Positions 1-8,203 of a stretch of 42,870 nt of DNA are shown one piece after another. Position numbers and translations under genes: made by a program. Numbering within the stretch: the first letter of the stretch is position 1; the number at the start of each line of letters is the position of its first letter. This DNA comes from a bacterium. Lineage in GTDB: Bacteria; Desulfobacterota; JAPLJL01. The notes beneath the pieces were generated by a model. That model did not search any database, was not told the DNA's origin, and saw only the letters and a program-made list of their open reading frames with translations. The stretch lies in NCBI GenBank assembly GCA_028713675.1, contig JAQTNV010000008.1, positions 42,885-85,754 on the forward strand, in the 5' to 3' direction.

Positions 1-2
1 CC

Positions 3-278
3 CGGATGAACCTGGCCGAGCTTTACCTGGACCAGGGCAGGTTCCCGGAAGCCGAATCGGCCATCGCGGAGGTTTTACGGCTGGACCCGCGCAACCCGGC
101 CGCCAATTATCGCCAGGCCGTTTTCCTGGCGCTCAAGGGCCAGGTGCGCGAATCCGCCGATTATCTGGCCCAGGCTCTCTCCCGGGAACCCCGGTTCCGG
201 GAAATCGCCCGGCAGGAACCGGTTTTCCAGAGATTGCAGGACCGCCCGGAATACCGGGATGTGTTGAACAACCCCTGA
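3..278 (+). CDS. C-terminal end of a TPR protein (partial)
   Basis: The reading frame is open to the left edge, so this is the last ~91 residues of a longer protein that begins outside the window. The visible part has two tetratricopeptide units: residues with L-Y-DQGR-PEAE-AI-E-LRLDPRNPAA, then a unit ending ALSREPRF. It closes with a sequence of the form EPVFQRLQDRPEYRDVL that often ends TPR proteins. TPRs are helical protein-protein interaction repeats. The nature of the N-terminal part cannot be seen. Such TPR tails occur on many envelope proteins, including O-antigen ligase-like ones, but that is a guess here. Confidence 0.75.
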   Translation, partial: RMNLAELYLDQGRFPEAESAIAEVLRLDPRNPAANYRQAVFLALKGQVRESADYLAQALSREPRFREIARQEPVFQRLQDRPEYRDVLNNP

Positions 279-579
279 TCCTTCCCTTCCAAATTCACGG
301 ATTACGTTGATCGGTTAAGCGGCTGGTTTCGGCTTACGGTTTACGTCTTTCGGCTTTTTAAACGATGACCGAATGACGGACGACCATACGATCACCGCCC
401 TGGGCGGGATTCCGCCAAAGATGATAAAAGCCGGGCCGAGAACCATTTTGAAGGCTGGCAGTCCAATATACAATTGGAAGCGGCCGGGAAATAAGGCGTG
501 GATCTCCCGCCGGTATCGGCTTGACATCCATATTTTTCTCAATTAAGTTAAGCGCTTAAGAAAGAAAGGAGGAACTTTA
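279..579. other. Intergenic region with the promoter of the next gene
   Basis: There is no convincing gene. An ORF on the minus strand at 315-542 has no family features and is rejected. The right-hand end holds the promoter and ribosome binding site of the parvulin gene, listed separately. A 12-bp palindrome, TTAAGCGCTTAA, lies at 548-559, overlapping the probable -10/transcription start region, and could be an operator. Confidence 0.5.
521..549 (+). promoter_or_regulatory. Probable sigma70-type promoter of the parvulin gene
   Basis: TTGACA (521-526), a 17-bp spacer and TAAGTT (544-549) resemble a housekeeping promoter with a consensus -35 and a moderate -10. The palindrome TTAAGCGCTTAA (548-559) overlaps the -10/start site. 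A strong Shine-Dalgarno (AAAGGAGGAA) follows just before the ATG at 580. Confidence 0.5.
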
Positions 580-1431
580 ATGAGGTTAGAAAAAAACAGA
601 ATCCTGATCATCGGATGTATCTTGGTCCTCTCGTTGGGAATGGCGGCTTGCAAGAAAAAAGGGGGAACGGGGAAAACTTTGGCTACTTACCAGGGCGGGG
701 TCATCACCCAGGGTGATCTCGACCAGGAATTAAATAAATACCCGCCGCAGGCTCGGTCCCGCTTCGATACCCCTCAGGGCAAAGAAGAGATCCTCAACCG
801 CCTGATCGAGCAGCGGTTGATGGCCAAGGCGGCCCAGGACCGGGGCCTGGACAAGGATCCGGAGTTCGCCCAGAGAATCGAAGACATGCGGCAGAGACTC
901 CTGATTGACGCTCTCCGCCGCAAGATTACCACCGGGGAGGCCCAGATCGCCGATCCGGATGTGGAAAAATACTACAAGGACAACGAAAAACAGTATCACA
1001 CCCCGGAAATGGTGCGGGTGAGAAACCTCCAGGTGAAAACCGACGCGGAGGCGCGGAAGCTTCTGCAGACCCTCCAGATGAAAAAGGACAAGATGGAGAA
1101 CCTGATCACCAAGTTCTCCCAGGACGAAGTAACCAAGAGCCGCGGCGGGGACACCGGTTTCTTTCCCAAGGGTTCCCGGGAGCAGGCTTTTGAAGATTCC
1201 GCTTTCAAGTTGAAAAAAGAAGGGGACATCAGCGGCGTGGTCAAAACCGCCCAGGGGTTCCATATCCTGCAGCTCATTGAGAAGCGCGCGGAAGTAATCC
1301 GGCCCCTGGACCAGGTCCGGGAGGAAATCAAGCGCCGGATCAATTTTGACAAGCAGCGCGAGGCCTTCAATACCTTCCTGAACCAGGAAAAGGAAAAGGC
1401 CAAGGTCAAAATTATCAAGGAAAATCTTTAA
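580..1431 (+). CDS. Peptidyl-prolyl cis-trans isomerase, parvulin type, lipoprotein (PpiC/SurA/PrsA-like)
   Basis: This is a folding factor of the cell envelope that catalyses cis-trans isomerisation of prolyl bonds in exported proteins. Residues 1-24 form a lipoprotein signal peptide ending in the lipobox MAAC, with Cys24 as the lipidated residue. A SurA-N-like helical region follows (about 35-135). The parvulin domain (about 138-240) shows the typical GGDTGFFPKG and FHILQLIEKR segments. The charged C-terminal tail is like that of SurA/PrsA. The 283-residue length suits a single-parvulin-domain lipoprotein. A consensus Shine-Dalgarno (AGGAGG) sits upstream of the ATG, and a perfect intrinsic terminator follows at 1458-1489, so the gene is probably monocistronic. 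The exact orthology (PpiC, PpiD or PrsA) is open. Confidence 0.9.
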   Translation: MRLEKNRILIIGCILVLSLGMAACKKKGGTGKTLATYQGGVITQGDLDQELNKYPPQARSRFDTPQGKEEILNRLIEQRLMAKAAQDRGLDKDPEFAQRIEDMRQRLLIDALRRKITTGEAQIADPDVEKYYKDNEKQYHTPEMVRVRNLQVKTDAEARKLLQTLQMKKDKMENLITKFSQDEVTKSRGGDTGFFPKGSREQAFEDSAFKLKKEGDISGVVKTAQGFHILQLIEKRAEVIRPLDQVREEIKRRINFDKQREAFNTFLNQEKEKAKVKIIKENL

Positions 1432-1457
1432 GGATTTCTGAAAACGATGTGTTTCCG

Positions 1458-1489
1458 GAGGGCCTTCGCGAGAAGGCCCTCTTTTTTTT
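1458..1489 (+). terminator. Intrinsic terminator of the parvulin gene
   Basis: A perfect 10-bp stem (GAGGGCCTTC / GAAGGCCCTC) with a GCGA loop is followed by eight T residues. It lies 27 bp after the stop codon. Two degenerate copies lie downstream at 1573-1600 and 1682-1709 as part of a tandem repeat. Confidence 0.9.
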
Positions 1490-1572
1490 AACCGGGTATT
1501 ACTGCCCCATGAGTTTTCCGGCCTGGCAGGCGCTGTGATAAGCCAAGAATTTCTGGAAACGGATTGTTTTAC

Positions 1573-1600
1573 GAGGGGCCTTCACGAGAAGGCCTCTTTT
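1573..1600 (+). terminator. Second copy of the terminator hairpin
   Basis: GAGG-GG-CCTTC / GAAGG-CCTC hairpin with an ACGA loop and TTTT after it, within the 109-bp tandem repeat. It is weaker than the first copy, because the stem is imperfect and the T run is short. Confidence 0.5.
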
Positions 1601-1681
1601 CCGGGTATTACTGCCCCATGAGTTTTCCGGCCTGGCAGGCGCCCTGATAAACCAAGAATTTCTGGAAACGGATTGTTTTAC

Positions 1682-1709
1682 GAGGGGCCTTCGCGAGAAG
1701 GCCTCTTTT
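1682..1709 (+). terminator. Third copy of the terminator hairpin
   Basis: Same hairpin as at 1573, with a GCGA loop and TTTT after it. It lies just beyond the stop codon of the minus-strand TPR gene, so it may also protect that convergent gene from read-through. Confidence 0.5.
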
Positions 1710-1715
1710 CCGGGA

Positions 1716-4172
1716 TTAAAACCCCATGAGTTTTCTGGCCTGGCAGGCGCCCTGATAACCCAGCGAGCAGGAGACCCCGAAATCCTTGGCCGCTTCCGGG
1801 TTCATTTTTTTCATCTGGTAGGAATACCCCCTCCCGTAATAGGCCTGCGCGTTGCGGGGATTGACGCTGATCAGGTAGCCGTAATCCACGATCGCCTGGT
1901 CAAGATCGCCCTTCTGGAGGTAAGTGGAGGCCCGGTAGCTGTAGGCCGTTTCGAGCTTCGGGTTGAGGCCGATGGCCCAGTTCATATCGGTCAGGGCCCG
2001 GTCATAATCCTTCTTGTTCAGGTAGGCCATGCCCCGGTTGAGGTAAGCTTCCGGGAGCCGGGGATTGTACGTGATCGTCTGGCTGAAATCGGAAATCGCC
2101 AGGTCGTAATCCTTCTGGCGGAGGCCCGCCAGGCCCCGGTAGTAATAAATCATCGCGAATTTAAGACCGAGTCCGACCGCCTGGTTGAAATCGGCGATGG
2201 CCCGGGCGTAATCACCCTTCCCGAAATAAACCGCGCCCCGGTTGAACAGAGCCATGGCGAACTTGGGGGAAATGGCGAGGGCCTGGTTGAAATCAAACAC
2301 CGCCCGGTCCAGGTCGTTTTTGTAACGGTAGGTTATGCCCCGGTTGTAAAAAGCCATGGCGAATTTGGGCGAAAGACTGATGGCCTGGTTGAAATCCGTG
2401 AGCGCCCGGTCAAAATCCTTCCGGGATCGGTAGGAAATGCCCCGGTTGTTATAGGCCACCGCGAAGCGGGGATTCAGCTTGATGGCCGAGTCGAAGCTGG
2501 TGACGGCCTGCCCGAAATCCTGCTTGTTGACGTAGCAGACGCCCAGGTTGTAATAGGCCTCGATGAAACGGGGATTGATCCGGAGCGCGGAGTTGAAGTA
2601 GGCGATCGCCCGGTCGTAATCGCGCTTGCCGAGCGAAACCACCCCCAGGTAATAGTAAGCCATGGAATGCGCGGGGTTCAGCGCCAGGGCCTGGTTGAAA
2701 TCCGCGACGGCCTGGTCCGGGTTCTGCTTGCTCACGTAGGCGGCGCCCCGGTTGTAATAGGCGTCGGCGTATTTCGGCTCCAGGCCCAGGGCCCGGTTGA
2801 AGTCGGCGATCGCCCGGTCATAATCCTGCTTGTAGCGGTACGACACCCCCCGGTTGTTGTAGGCCATGGCGAACCGCGGGCTCAACCCGATGGCCTGGTT
2901 GAAATCCGCGATCGACCGGTCAAAGTCGCGCTTATACCGGTAAGCCACCCCCCGGTTGTTGTAGGCCAGGGCCAGGCGGGGATTCAGCCGGACGGTCCAG
3001 CTGAAATCTGCGATCGACCGGTCGAAATCCCTCTTGTTCATGTAGGCGACGCCCCGGTTGTAATAGGCCTCGACGAATTTGGGATTGAAACGCAGCGCCT
3101 GGTTGAAATTGGCGATGGCCAGGTCGAAATTGCGCTTGTTGAGATAGGCCAATCCCCGGCTGTAATAGGCCTCGGTGAATTTGGGGTTGTAATCAAGCGC
3201 CTTGTCCAGGTCCGCGATCGCCAGGTCAAAATTGCGCTGGACGATGAAGGAGATCGCCCGGTTGTAGTAGCCGCCCTCAAAACTGGGCTTCAACCTGATG
3301 GCCAGGTTGAAATCGGCGATCGCCTGGTTGTAATCGCCCTTTCTCTTGTAGATGATGCCGCGGTTGTAATAGGCGCCCCCGAAGCGCGGGCTGAGCCGGA
3401 TGGCCCAGGTGAAATCCGCGTTGGCCCGTTCGTTGTCGCCCTTTTCCATGTAGGCGATGCCCCGGTTATTGTAAGCGTCCGCGTCGGTGGGGTTCAGGTA
3501 GGTCACCCGGCTGCAATCGGCGATGCCCCGGTCGAAATCCCGCTTCATGAGGTAAACCCGGCAGCGGTTATAGAGAGCGGAAATGTCGTTCGGATTTATT
3601 TGGAGGGCCTGGTTTAAATTCACGATGGCCTGGTCGAATTCGCCTTTCTCCGCGTAGGCCACGCCCCGGTTGCCGTAGGCGTAGGAATCCTTCGGGTTCA
3701 GCGCGATCACGCTGGTGAAATCCTGGATCGCCGCGTCAAAATCCCCCTTCTTGGCGAAGGCGCCGCCCCGGTTGTAGATGGCCTCCAGGTATTTCGGATT
3801 CAGGGAGATGGCCTGGCTGTAAACCGCGATTATTTCCTCGAGCTGCCCCGGCTTCTCCCGGCCCAGGTTATCCCTCTGGATCACATAGCCCCGGGCGAAA
3901 AGCTCCATCGCGGTCAGGGCCCGGTCGGTCTCATCCCGGGACTTGCCCGCCGAGATTTCCTGCCGGAGGGAATTTATCTGCGTCAGCTGGGTGGCGAAAC
4001 CGGCGAGGTATTTGATCGGTTTTTCATTCCGGGCCGCCTCCTCCAGGATCTGGATCCTTCTGGCCAGGCCGGCGGCATTGTCCGCGGCTTTTCCCGGCAG
4101 GGGAAAAAGGAGCAGAGTGGAGATAAAGAAATACATCCACCCTTTTTTCATATGAAAAAGGAGCTTCTTCAT
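1716..4172 (-). CDS. Secreted protein of about 20 tetratricopeptide repeats
   Basis: The protein begins with a signal peptide: basic start, hydrophobic core FFISTLLLFPLP, AxA-like GKAA near residue 30. A helical region of about 95 residues follows. From about residue 125 to the end there are 20 consecutive 34-residue TPR units, nearly all of the form AYYNRG-AY--K-DFD-AIADFNQAI-LNP-F. The last unit ends DFGVSCSLGYQGACQARKLMGF, a cysteine-containing cap common on exported TPR proteins. TPR arrays are binding scaffolds, and the partner is unknown. The repeats are very alike in protein and DNA, which suggests recent internal expansion. The start at the first Met has no clear Shine-Dalgarno, and Met8 is an alternative. 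An AT-rich leader precedes the gene. Confidence 0.88.
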   Translation of the reverse strand: MKKLLFHMKKGWMYFFISTLLLFPLPGKAADNAAGLARRIQILEEAARNEKPIKYLAGFATQLTQINSLRQEISAGKSRDETDRALTAMELFARGYVIQRDNLGREKPGQLEEIIAVYSQAISLNPKYLEAIYNRGGAFAKKGDFDAAIQDFTSVIALNPKDSYAYGNRGVAYAEKGEFDQAIVNLNQALQINPNDISALYNRCRVYLMKRDFDRGIADCSRVTYLNPTDADAYNNRGIAYMEKGDNERANADFTWAIRLSPRFGGAYYNRGIIYKRKGDYNQAIADFNLAIRLKPSFEGGYYNRAISFIVQRNFDLAIADLDKALDYNPKFTEAYYSRGLAYLNKRNFDLAIANFNQALRFNPKFVEAYYNRGVAYMNKRDFDRSIADFSWTVRLNPRLALAYNNRGVAYRYKRDFDRSIADFNQAIGLSPRFAMAYNNRGVSYRYKQDYDRAIADFNRALGLEPKYADAYYNRGAAYVSKQNPDQAVADFNQALALNPAHSMAYYYLGVVSLGKRDYDRAIAYFNSALRINPRFIEAYYNLGVCYVNKQDFGQAVTSFDSAIKLNPRFAVAYNNRGISYRSRKDFDRALTDFNQAISLSPKFAMAFYNRGITYRYKNDLDRAVFDFNQALAISPKFAMALFNRGAVYFGKGDYARAIADFNQAVGLGLKFAMIYYYRGLAGLRQKDYDLAISDFSQTITYNPRLPEAYLNRGMAYLNKKDYDRALTDMNWAIGLNPKLETAYSYRASTYLQKGDLDQAIVDYGYLISVNPRNAQAYYGRGYSYQMKKMNPEAAKDFGVSCSLGYQGACQARKLMGF

Positions 4173-4397
4173 TCTTTTAAATAATATTATAAAAATAAAA
4201 ATATTCCCAATCTTAAATTTTATCCCCCTTATTTCCAGGACAACCTGTCCCGCAGGCTCAAAAAGAAACTATCCCAAATTCGCTCTCCGGTCAAAAATAT
4301 TTTAAAATACCGGACATCCTGGTTCCCTTTCTTGACTTGCGGAAAAATGTATTCTAGGAAGCTATAATAGGATAATACCAGAAAACGGAGGAAACCC

Positions 4398-5900
4398 ATG
4401 ACGGATAAAAAGAAAGAATCCCTCTTGAACATGGACACGCTCAACGAAGGGCTGTCGGCCGGCTTGATCGAACTCAGCCGCTTCCCGGGGGCGCTGGAGA
4501 AGCTGAAAATCATCCCGGGCCACGATCAGTGGGCGCCGGGCAAAAAGCTCAAGGTCCTGATGGCGGGCTACTGCGGCGCGCGCAATACCGGCGCCGACGT
4601 GCGGGTCAAGGAACTGATCGACCAGTGGTTTCATTTTCTCGGGCCGGATAACGTCGAGATCGGCGTGACCACTCTGAATACCGACCTGGTGAAATGTTAT
4701 TGGGGAGGTGCGGGCGAGAAAACCAAGGTCGAAAAAATCGACTACATCTACCACCGCGACGTCCTGAGGCTCTGCTCCGAGTATCACATGGCGGTGATGG
4801 TGGAGGGCTCCTGCTTCAAGTCCAAATTCGCCAATGCCCTGACCACCATGATGACCATGGCCGCCGGCATCATGGCCTCGCAGGGCAAGCCCTGCCTGGC
4901 CTACGGTTCGGAAGCCGGGCAGATGGACCGGGTCCTCGAGACCTTCGTCCGCCACTACGCCAAGAACGCTTTCATCATCTCCCGGACCGAGAACTCGCAT
5001 AAGGTCGTGCAGAAATTAGGCCTGCAGGGGGACGTCGGGACCGACACGGCCTGGACCTTCAAGCCCGGCCCCCGGGAATGGGCGACCCAGGCGCTGAAGG
5101 CCGCGGGCTGGGACGGGAAAAAGCCGGTGATCGGCCTGGCGATCATCGATCCCTTTGTCTGGCCGGTGCGGCCGGACCTGCTGCGCTTTTTGGGCAACAA
5201 GGCGCGCGGGGTCAAGGAAGGCGGCGACCCGATGAACGTGCGCCAGTGGTACTTCTTCACCGATTCCGCCGAGCGCCGCGCCGCTTTCCGCCATTACATC
5301 GAGGGGATCGCCGGCGCCCTGGAGGAGTTCCTGAAGACTCACGACGCCTTCCCGATCGTCTTCGGCATGGAGATGCTGGACGACCGTCCCACCCGCGAGT
5401 TCGTCGCGGCCTGCCGCGGCGTCAAGCCTCCCATTTTCTGCTCCAAGGATTACGACGGTTACCAGATGACCAGCCTGCTGCACCTCCTGCGCTTCCTGGT
5501 CTCCTCGCGCTATCACGCCTGCGTGCTCTCGATGACCGGCGGAGTGCCTTCGGCCGGCGTCACCATGGACGAGCGGATCGCCAACCTCATGGAGGAGCGC
5601 GGTCATTTCCAGCGCCTCTGCATTAAAACCGACGAGCCGGAGATGAAGCAGCGCGTGGCCGGCCTGATGAGCGACCTCTGGGACAACGGCGACGAGATCC
5701 GCGAGGAAATCCTGCGCAAATTGCCCGGGTACCTGAAGAAGATGGCCTACATGGCCGAAGTGACCAAAAAACTGATCCGCGGATGGTTCCCCGGAATAAA
5801 ACTCAAGGCCGATCCGAAGGACTGGACCGGGTATATTCACCCGCTTTATCCCGAGCTGAAAAATGTGCTGGAGAATTACAAAAAATACGCCGACAAATAA
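4398..5900 (+). CDS. Polysaccharide pyruvyl transferase family protein
   Basis: These enzymes (CsaB/WcaK type) move a pyruvyl group from phosphoenolpyruvate to a sugar of a surface polymer. The N-terminal signature VLMAGYCGARNTGADVRVKELI (about residues 50-71) is the nucleotide-fold motif of the family. The C-terminal segment SSRYHACVLSMTGGVPSAGV (about 375-394) matches its conserved RxHA...GxP region. At 500 residues it is longer than usual (about 350-400), with a central insert around 230-330. A good Shine-Dalgarno (GGAGG) precedes the ATG. A TATAAT box lies at 4363, but no -35 is spaced well from it. A terminator follows at 5927. The two downstream genes on the same strand, FAD oxidase and DUF362, may act with it, although each appears to be transcribed separately. 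The true substrate is unknown. Confidence 0.8.
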   Translation: MTDKKKESLLNMDTLNEGLSAGLIELSRFPGALEKLKIIPGHDQWAPGKKLKVLMAGYCGARNTGADVRVKELIDQWFHFLGPDNVEIGVTTLNTDLVKCYWGGAGEKTKVEKIDYIYHRDVLRLCSEYHMAVMVEGSCFKSKFANALTTMMTMAAGIMASQGKPCLAYGSEAGQMDRVLETFVRHYAKNAFIISRTENSHKVVQKLGLQGDVGTDTAWTFKPGPREWATQALKAAGWDGKKPVIGLAIIDPFVWPVRPDLLRFLGNKARGVKEGGDPMNVRQWYFFTDSAERRAAFRHYIEGIAGALEEFLKTHDAFPIVFGMEMLDDRPTREFVAACRGVKPPIFCSKDYDGYQMTSLLHLLRFLVSSRYHACVLSMTGGVPSAGVTMDERIANLMEERGHFQRLCIKTDEPEMKQRVAGLMSDLWDNGDEIREEILRKLPGYLKKMAYMAEVTKKLIRGWFPGIKLKADPKDWTGYIHPLYPELKNVLENYKKYADK

Positions 5901-5926
5901 CCGATTTTCAAAAAGCGAATTAAACG

Positions 5927-5953
5927 GAAAAGGGGCTGGCAAGCCCCTTTTTT
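5927..5953 (+). terminator. Intrinsic terminator after the pyruvyl transferase gene
   Basis: AGGGGCT / AGCCCCT stem (7 bp) with a GGCA loop, flanked by an A run on the left and six Ts on the right, 26 bp after the stop codon. Confidence 0.85.
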
Positions 5954-6125
5954 GTTCCGATTTTTCTCATCCCCCCCGCCGCGGCAGCCGGAAACACGTC
6001 CCGGACCGGACCGGGCGGAAAAAGATAAATTAGTTCCATTCCGGGCGGGGATTGGTTATTTTAAAGATAGTAAACGTCAGAATAGGCCCGGCCCGGGAAT
6101 CGCGGGAAGGGGAAAAGAGGAAATC

Positions 6126-7841
6126 ATGAAAACTAAAAATTTCAGGCCTGACTGGACGGAACAGGCCCCCCCGGCCGGGAGCTTCCGGTCCATCGCCAAG
6201 TACGGCCATCCGGATCGTTTCAAGCATCCCAGCGACGCCTGGGTCAGGATGATGAAGGATGAATTTCACCTGACCGATGCCGACTTTTCAAAGAAATTTG
6301 ATGAGGGGCACGCCCAGGTGGCGCTGAACCGGGCGCCCGCGCTCAAGCCCGAACAGATCGAGGCGCTCGAGGCCGTCGTGGGCAGGGAAAACGTGTCCCG
6401 GGATGACTACAGCCGGGTCAAATACTCCTCGGCCAAGACGGCGGAGGAGATCCTGGAACTCCGCCGGGGCATCATCCGCGAGGTGGCCGACGTGGTGGTG
6501 CACCCCCGCGACAAGCAGGACGTGCGGAAGATCGTGGAGTACTGCGATGCCCAGCGCGTCCCCGTCACGGTTTTCAGCGGCGGCTCTTCCTGCAACTTCG
6601 GCTGCCGGCCCTGCCGGGGCGGGGTCTCCCTGGTGATGAGCACGCACATGAACAAGGTCCTGGAGGTCAACGAGCTGAATCAGACCGCCCGCGTCCAGCC
6701 GGGCCTCTTCGGGCCCGCCTACGAAGACGCCCTGAACCGGGCGCCCGAGCTCTTCCACTGCCGGCAGCGCTATACCTGCGGCCATTTCCCGCAGTCCTTT
6801 GAATATTCCACGGTGGGCGGCTGGGTCCTGACCCTGGGGTCGGGCCAGGCCTCGACCTATTACGGCGACGCCTACGACATTGTGTTCAGCCAGGAGTTCG
6901 TCACCCCCGCCGGCTCCTTCAAGACCCTCGATTATCCCGCCACCGCCACCGGCCCCAAGGTGAACGATATAATGAAGGGCTCGGAAGGCGTCTTCGGGGT
7001 CCTGGTCGAGGTCACGATGAAGATCTTCCGCTACCAGCCGGAAAACCGGCGGTTCTTCAGCTTCATGTATCCCACCTGGGAGTCCGCGGTCGACGCCAGC
7101 CGCGAGATCATGCAGTCCGAGTTCGGCCGGCCCGCCATCTACCGCATCTCGGACCCGGAAGAAACCGAACGGGGCCTCGCGCTCTACGGCATGCCGGGCT
7201 TCGTGGACTCGTTCCTCGCCTTTCGGGGTTTTAAACCCATGCGCCGCTGCCTCTGCCTGGGCAATGTCGAGGGCGACCGGGACTACGCCCGCCTGGTGGC
7301 GCGCAAAATCAGGCGCATCGCCCGGAAACACGGCGCCATGTCCCTGACCGGGTATGCCGGGCGCAAATGGGAACATACCCGCTACACCGAGCCGTACATG
7401 CGCGAGGATTTGAACGATTTCGGCATCCTGATCGACACGCTCGAAGCCGGCGTCACCTGGGACAACCTCCACCGCCTGCATCAGAACGTGCGCGCCTTCG
7501 TCAAGAGCCGCCCGGGCACCATCTGCATGACGCACGCCTCGCACTTCTACCCGCAGGGGACCAATCTCTACTTCATCTTCATCGCCCGCATGGGCCTGGA
7601 CGAGTACGTCGCCTTCCAGAAAGGCATCATCGACAAGATCGTGGAATACGGCGGCTCCCTGAGCCATCACCACGGGGTGGGCCGCCTGCTCGCGCCCTGG
7701 ATGGGATCCCACCTCGGCCGGGAGCAGATGGCGGTCCTGCGCGCCCTGAAACGGCACTTCGACCCGCACAATGTCATGAACCCGGGCGGTCAGCTCGGCC
7801 TGGATGAAATCCCAGCCCGCAGGGCTGGCAGTAAGGAGTAG
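6126..7841 (+). CDS. FAD-binding oxidase, alkyl-DHAP synthase/glycolate oxidase (VAO) family
   Basis: This is a flavoprotein of the vanillyl-alcohol-oxidase fold. The FAD-binding half (about residues 100-330 of the 571-residue form) has PVTVFSGGSSCNFG, which contacts the pyrophosphate, and the strongly alkyl-DHAP-synthase-like stretch FPQSFEYSTVGGWV...GSEGVFGVLVEV. The C-terminal end has SHHHGVGR and LKRHFDPHNVMNPG, typical of AGPS and GlcD/D-lactate dehydrogenase. The match to AGPS suggests ether-lipid or related chemistry, but the family is broad. I chose the ATG at 6126 because AGAGGA precedes it. The frame is open back to 5952, but that region overlaps a terminator and does not look coding. 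The SxNxG-Cys-rich loop (CNFGCRPC) is unusual and could tether FAD or a metal. Confidence 0.85.
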   Translation: MKTKNFRPDWTEQAPPAGSFRSIAKYGHPDRFKHPSDAWVRMMKDEFHLTDADFSKKFDEGHAQVALNRAPALKPEQIEALEAVVGRENVSRDDYSRVKYSSAKTAEEILELRRGIIREVADVVVHPRDKQDVRKIVEYCDAQRVPVTVFSGGSSCNFGCRPCRGGVSLVMSTHMNKVLEVNELNQTARVQPGLFGPAYEDALNRAPELFHCRQRYTCGHFPQSFEYSTVGGWVLTLGSGQASTYYGDAYDIVFSQEFVTPAGSFKTLDYPATATGPKVNDIMKGSEGVFGVLVEVTMKIFRYQPENRRFFSFMYPTWESAVDASREIMQSEFGRPAIYRISDPEETERGLALYGMPGFVDSFLAFRGFKPMRRCLCLGNVEGDRDYARLVARKIRRIARKHGAMSLTGYAGRKWEHTRYTEPYMREDLNDFGILIDTLEAGVTWDNLHRLHQNVRAFVKSRPGTICMTHASHFYPQGTNLYFIFIARMGLDEYVAFQKGIIDKIVEYGGSLSHHHGVGRLLAPWMGSHLGREQMAVLRALKRHFDPHNVMNPGGQLGLDEIPARRAGSKE

Positions 7842-8203
7842 GCAGTAAGCAGCAAAAGATCGTGAGGCGTCAAGCGTCAGGCGTTAGGGGTTTTCCAGAA
7901 CCCCGGGGGGAAGGTTCTCGCGACACAAACTCTTAGGAAATCAGGCTGCGATATACTGGACGATAAAGTTTTTATCGATACCGGCTAGACCCTGCCTGTC
8001 CCGAGCACATTCGTTTCACTCAGTGTAAACTCAGCCGAGGGACGGGTCAGCCTGCCGGGCAAACGGTAGGTACCAATTGTGAGGGGAGCGAAACCTTCCC
8101 CCCAAAAAGAAAAAAGTGCTTAACGTAACAATCAGGATTGTCGACGAAGGAGCAACCGATCTTCCCTTAAAAATAATACGCAAAGGAGTTTCGAGGAAAA
8201 TAA
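7842..8203. other. Intergenic region, mostly a structured element
   Basis: There is no gene. It starts with low-complexity repeats (AGGCAGTAAG-type, then AGGCGTCAAGCGTCAGGCGT). A hairpin GGGGTT-TTCCAG-AACCCC follows at 7887-7904, and then a structured element of about 200 bp at 7905-8103 (separate entry). The last 100 bp lead into the DUF362 gene, which has GAGGAAAATAA before its ATG. Confidence 0.6.
7905..8103 (+). ncRNA. Structured element, possible non-coding RNA or MITE-like repeat
   Basis: The two ends pair: GGGGGGAAGGTT-TCG (7905-7920, one bulge) with CGA-AACCTTCCCCCC (8089-8103). Inside are three further hairpins. CGATAAA/TTTATCG lies at 7961-7977. A longer arm lies at 7988-8048 (GACCC/GGGTC then GTCCC/GGGAC). 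CCTGCCG/CGGTAGG lies at 8051-8070. This gives a closed multibranch fold. I cannot match it to a known RNA family: it lacks the RNase P, SRP and tmRNA signatures. No T run follows on the plus strand, so it may instead be a DNA repeat with terminal inverted repeats. The strand is uncertain. Confidence 0.4.

Larger units (their letters stand above)
1436..1757. repeat. Tandem repeat of about 109 bp, three units, containing terminator copies and copies of a gene end
   Basis: The string CCCCATGAGTTTTC-GGCCTGGCAGGCG begins at 1505, 1614 and 1722, giving a period of 109 and 108 bp. Each unit also holds a hairpin like GAGGGGCCTTC-(A/G)CGA-GAAGGCCTC followed by TTTT. The rightmost gene-end copy is the true C-terminal coding end of the minus-strand TPR gene (residues GACQARKLMGF). 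The other two lie beyond its stop codon. The leftmost terminator copy is the working parvulin terminator. The array therefore arose by duplication of a segment spanning the convergent gene ends. Confidence 0.85.

Noticed and set aside
315-542. 75-codon minus-strand frame before the parvulin gene
   Set aside because: No recognisable domain and it covers the promoter region of the parvulin gene.
2667-3617. 316-codon plus-strand frame inside the TPR gene
   Set aside because: Its periodicity only reflects the 102-bp DNA period of the TPR array read in the opposite direction.
6288-7769. 493-codon open frame on the minus strand opposite the FAD oxidase
   Set aside because: It mirrors a GC-rich true gene, has low-complexity Gly/Ala/His-rich composition and no family features. 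The plus strand shows clear FAD-oxidase motifs.
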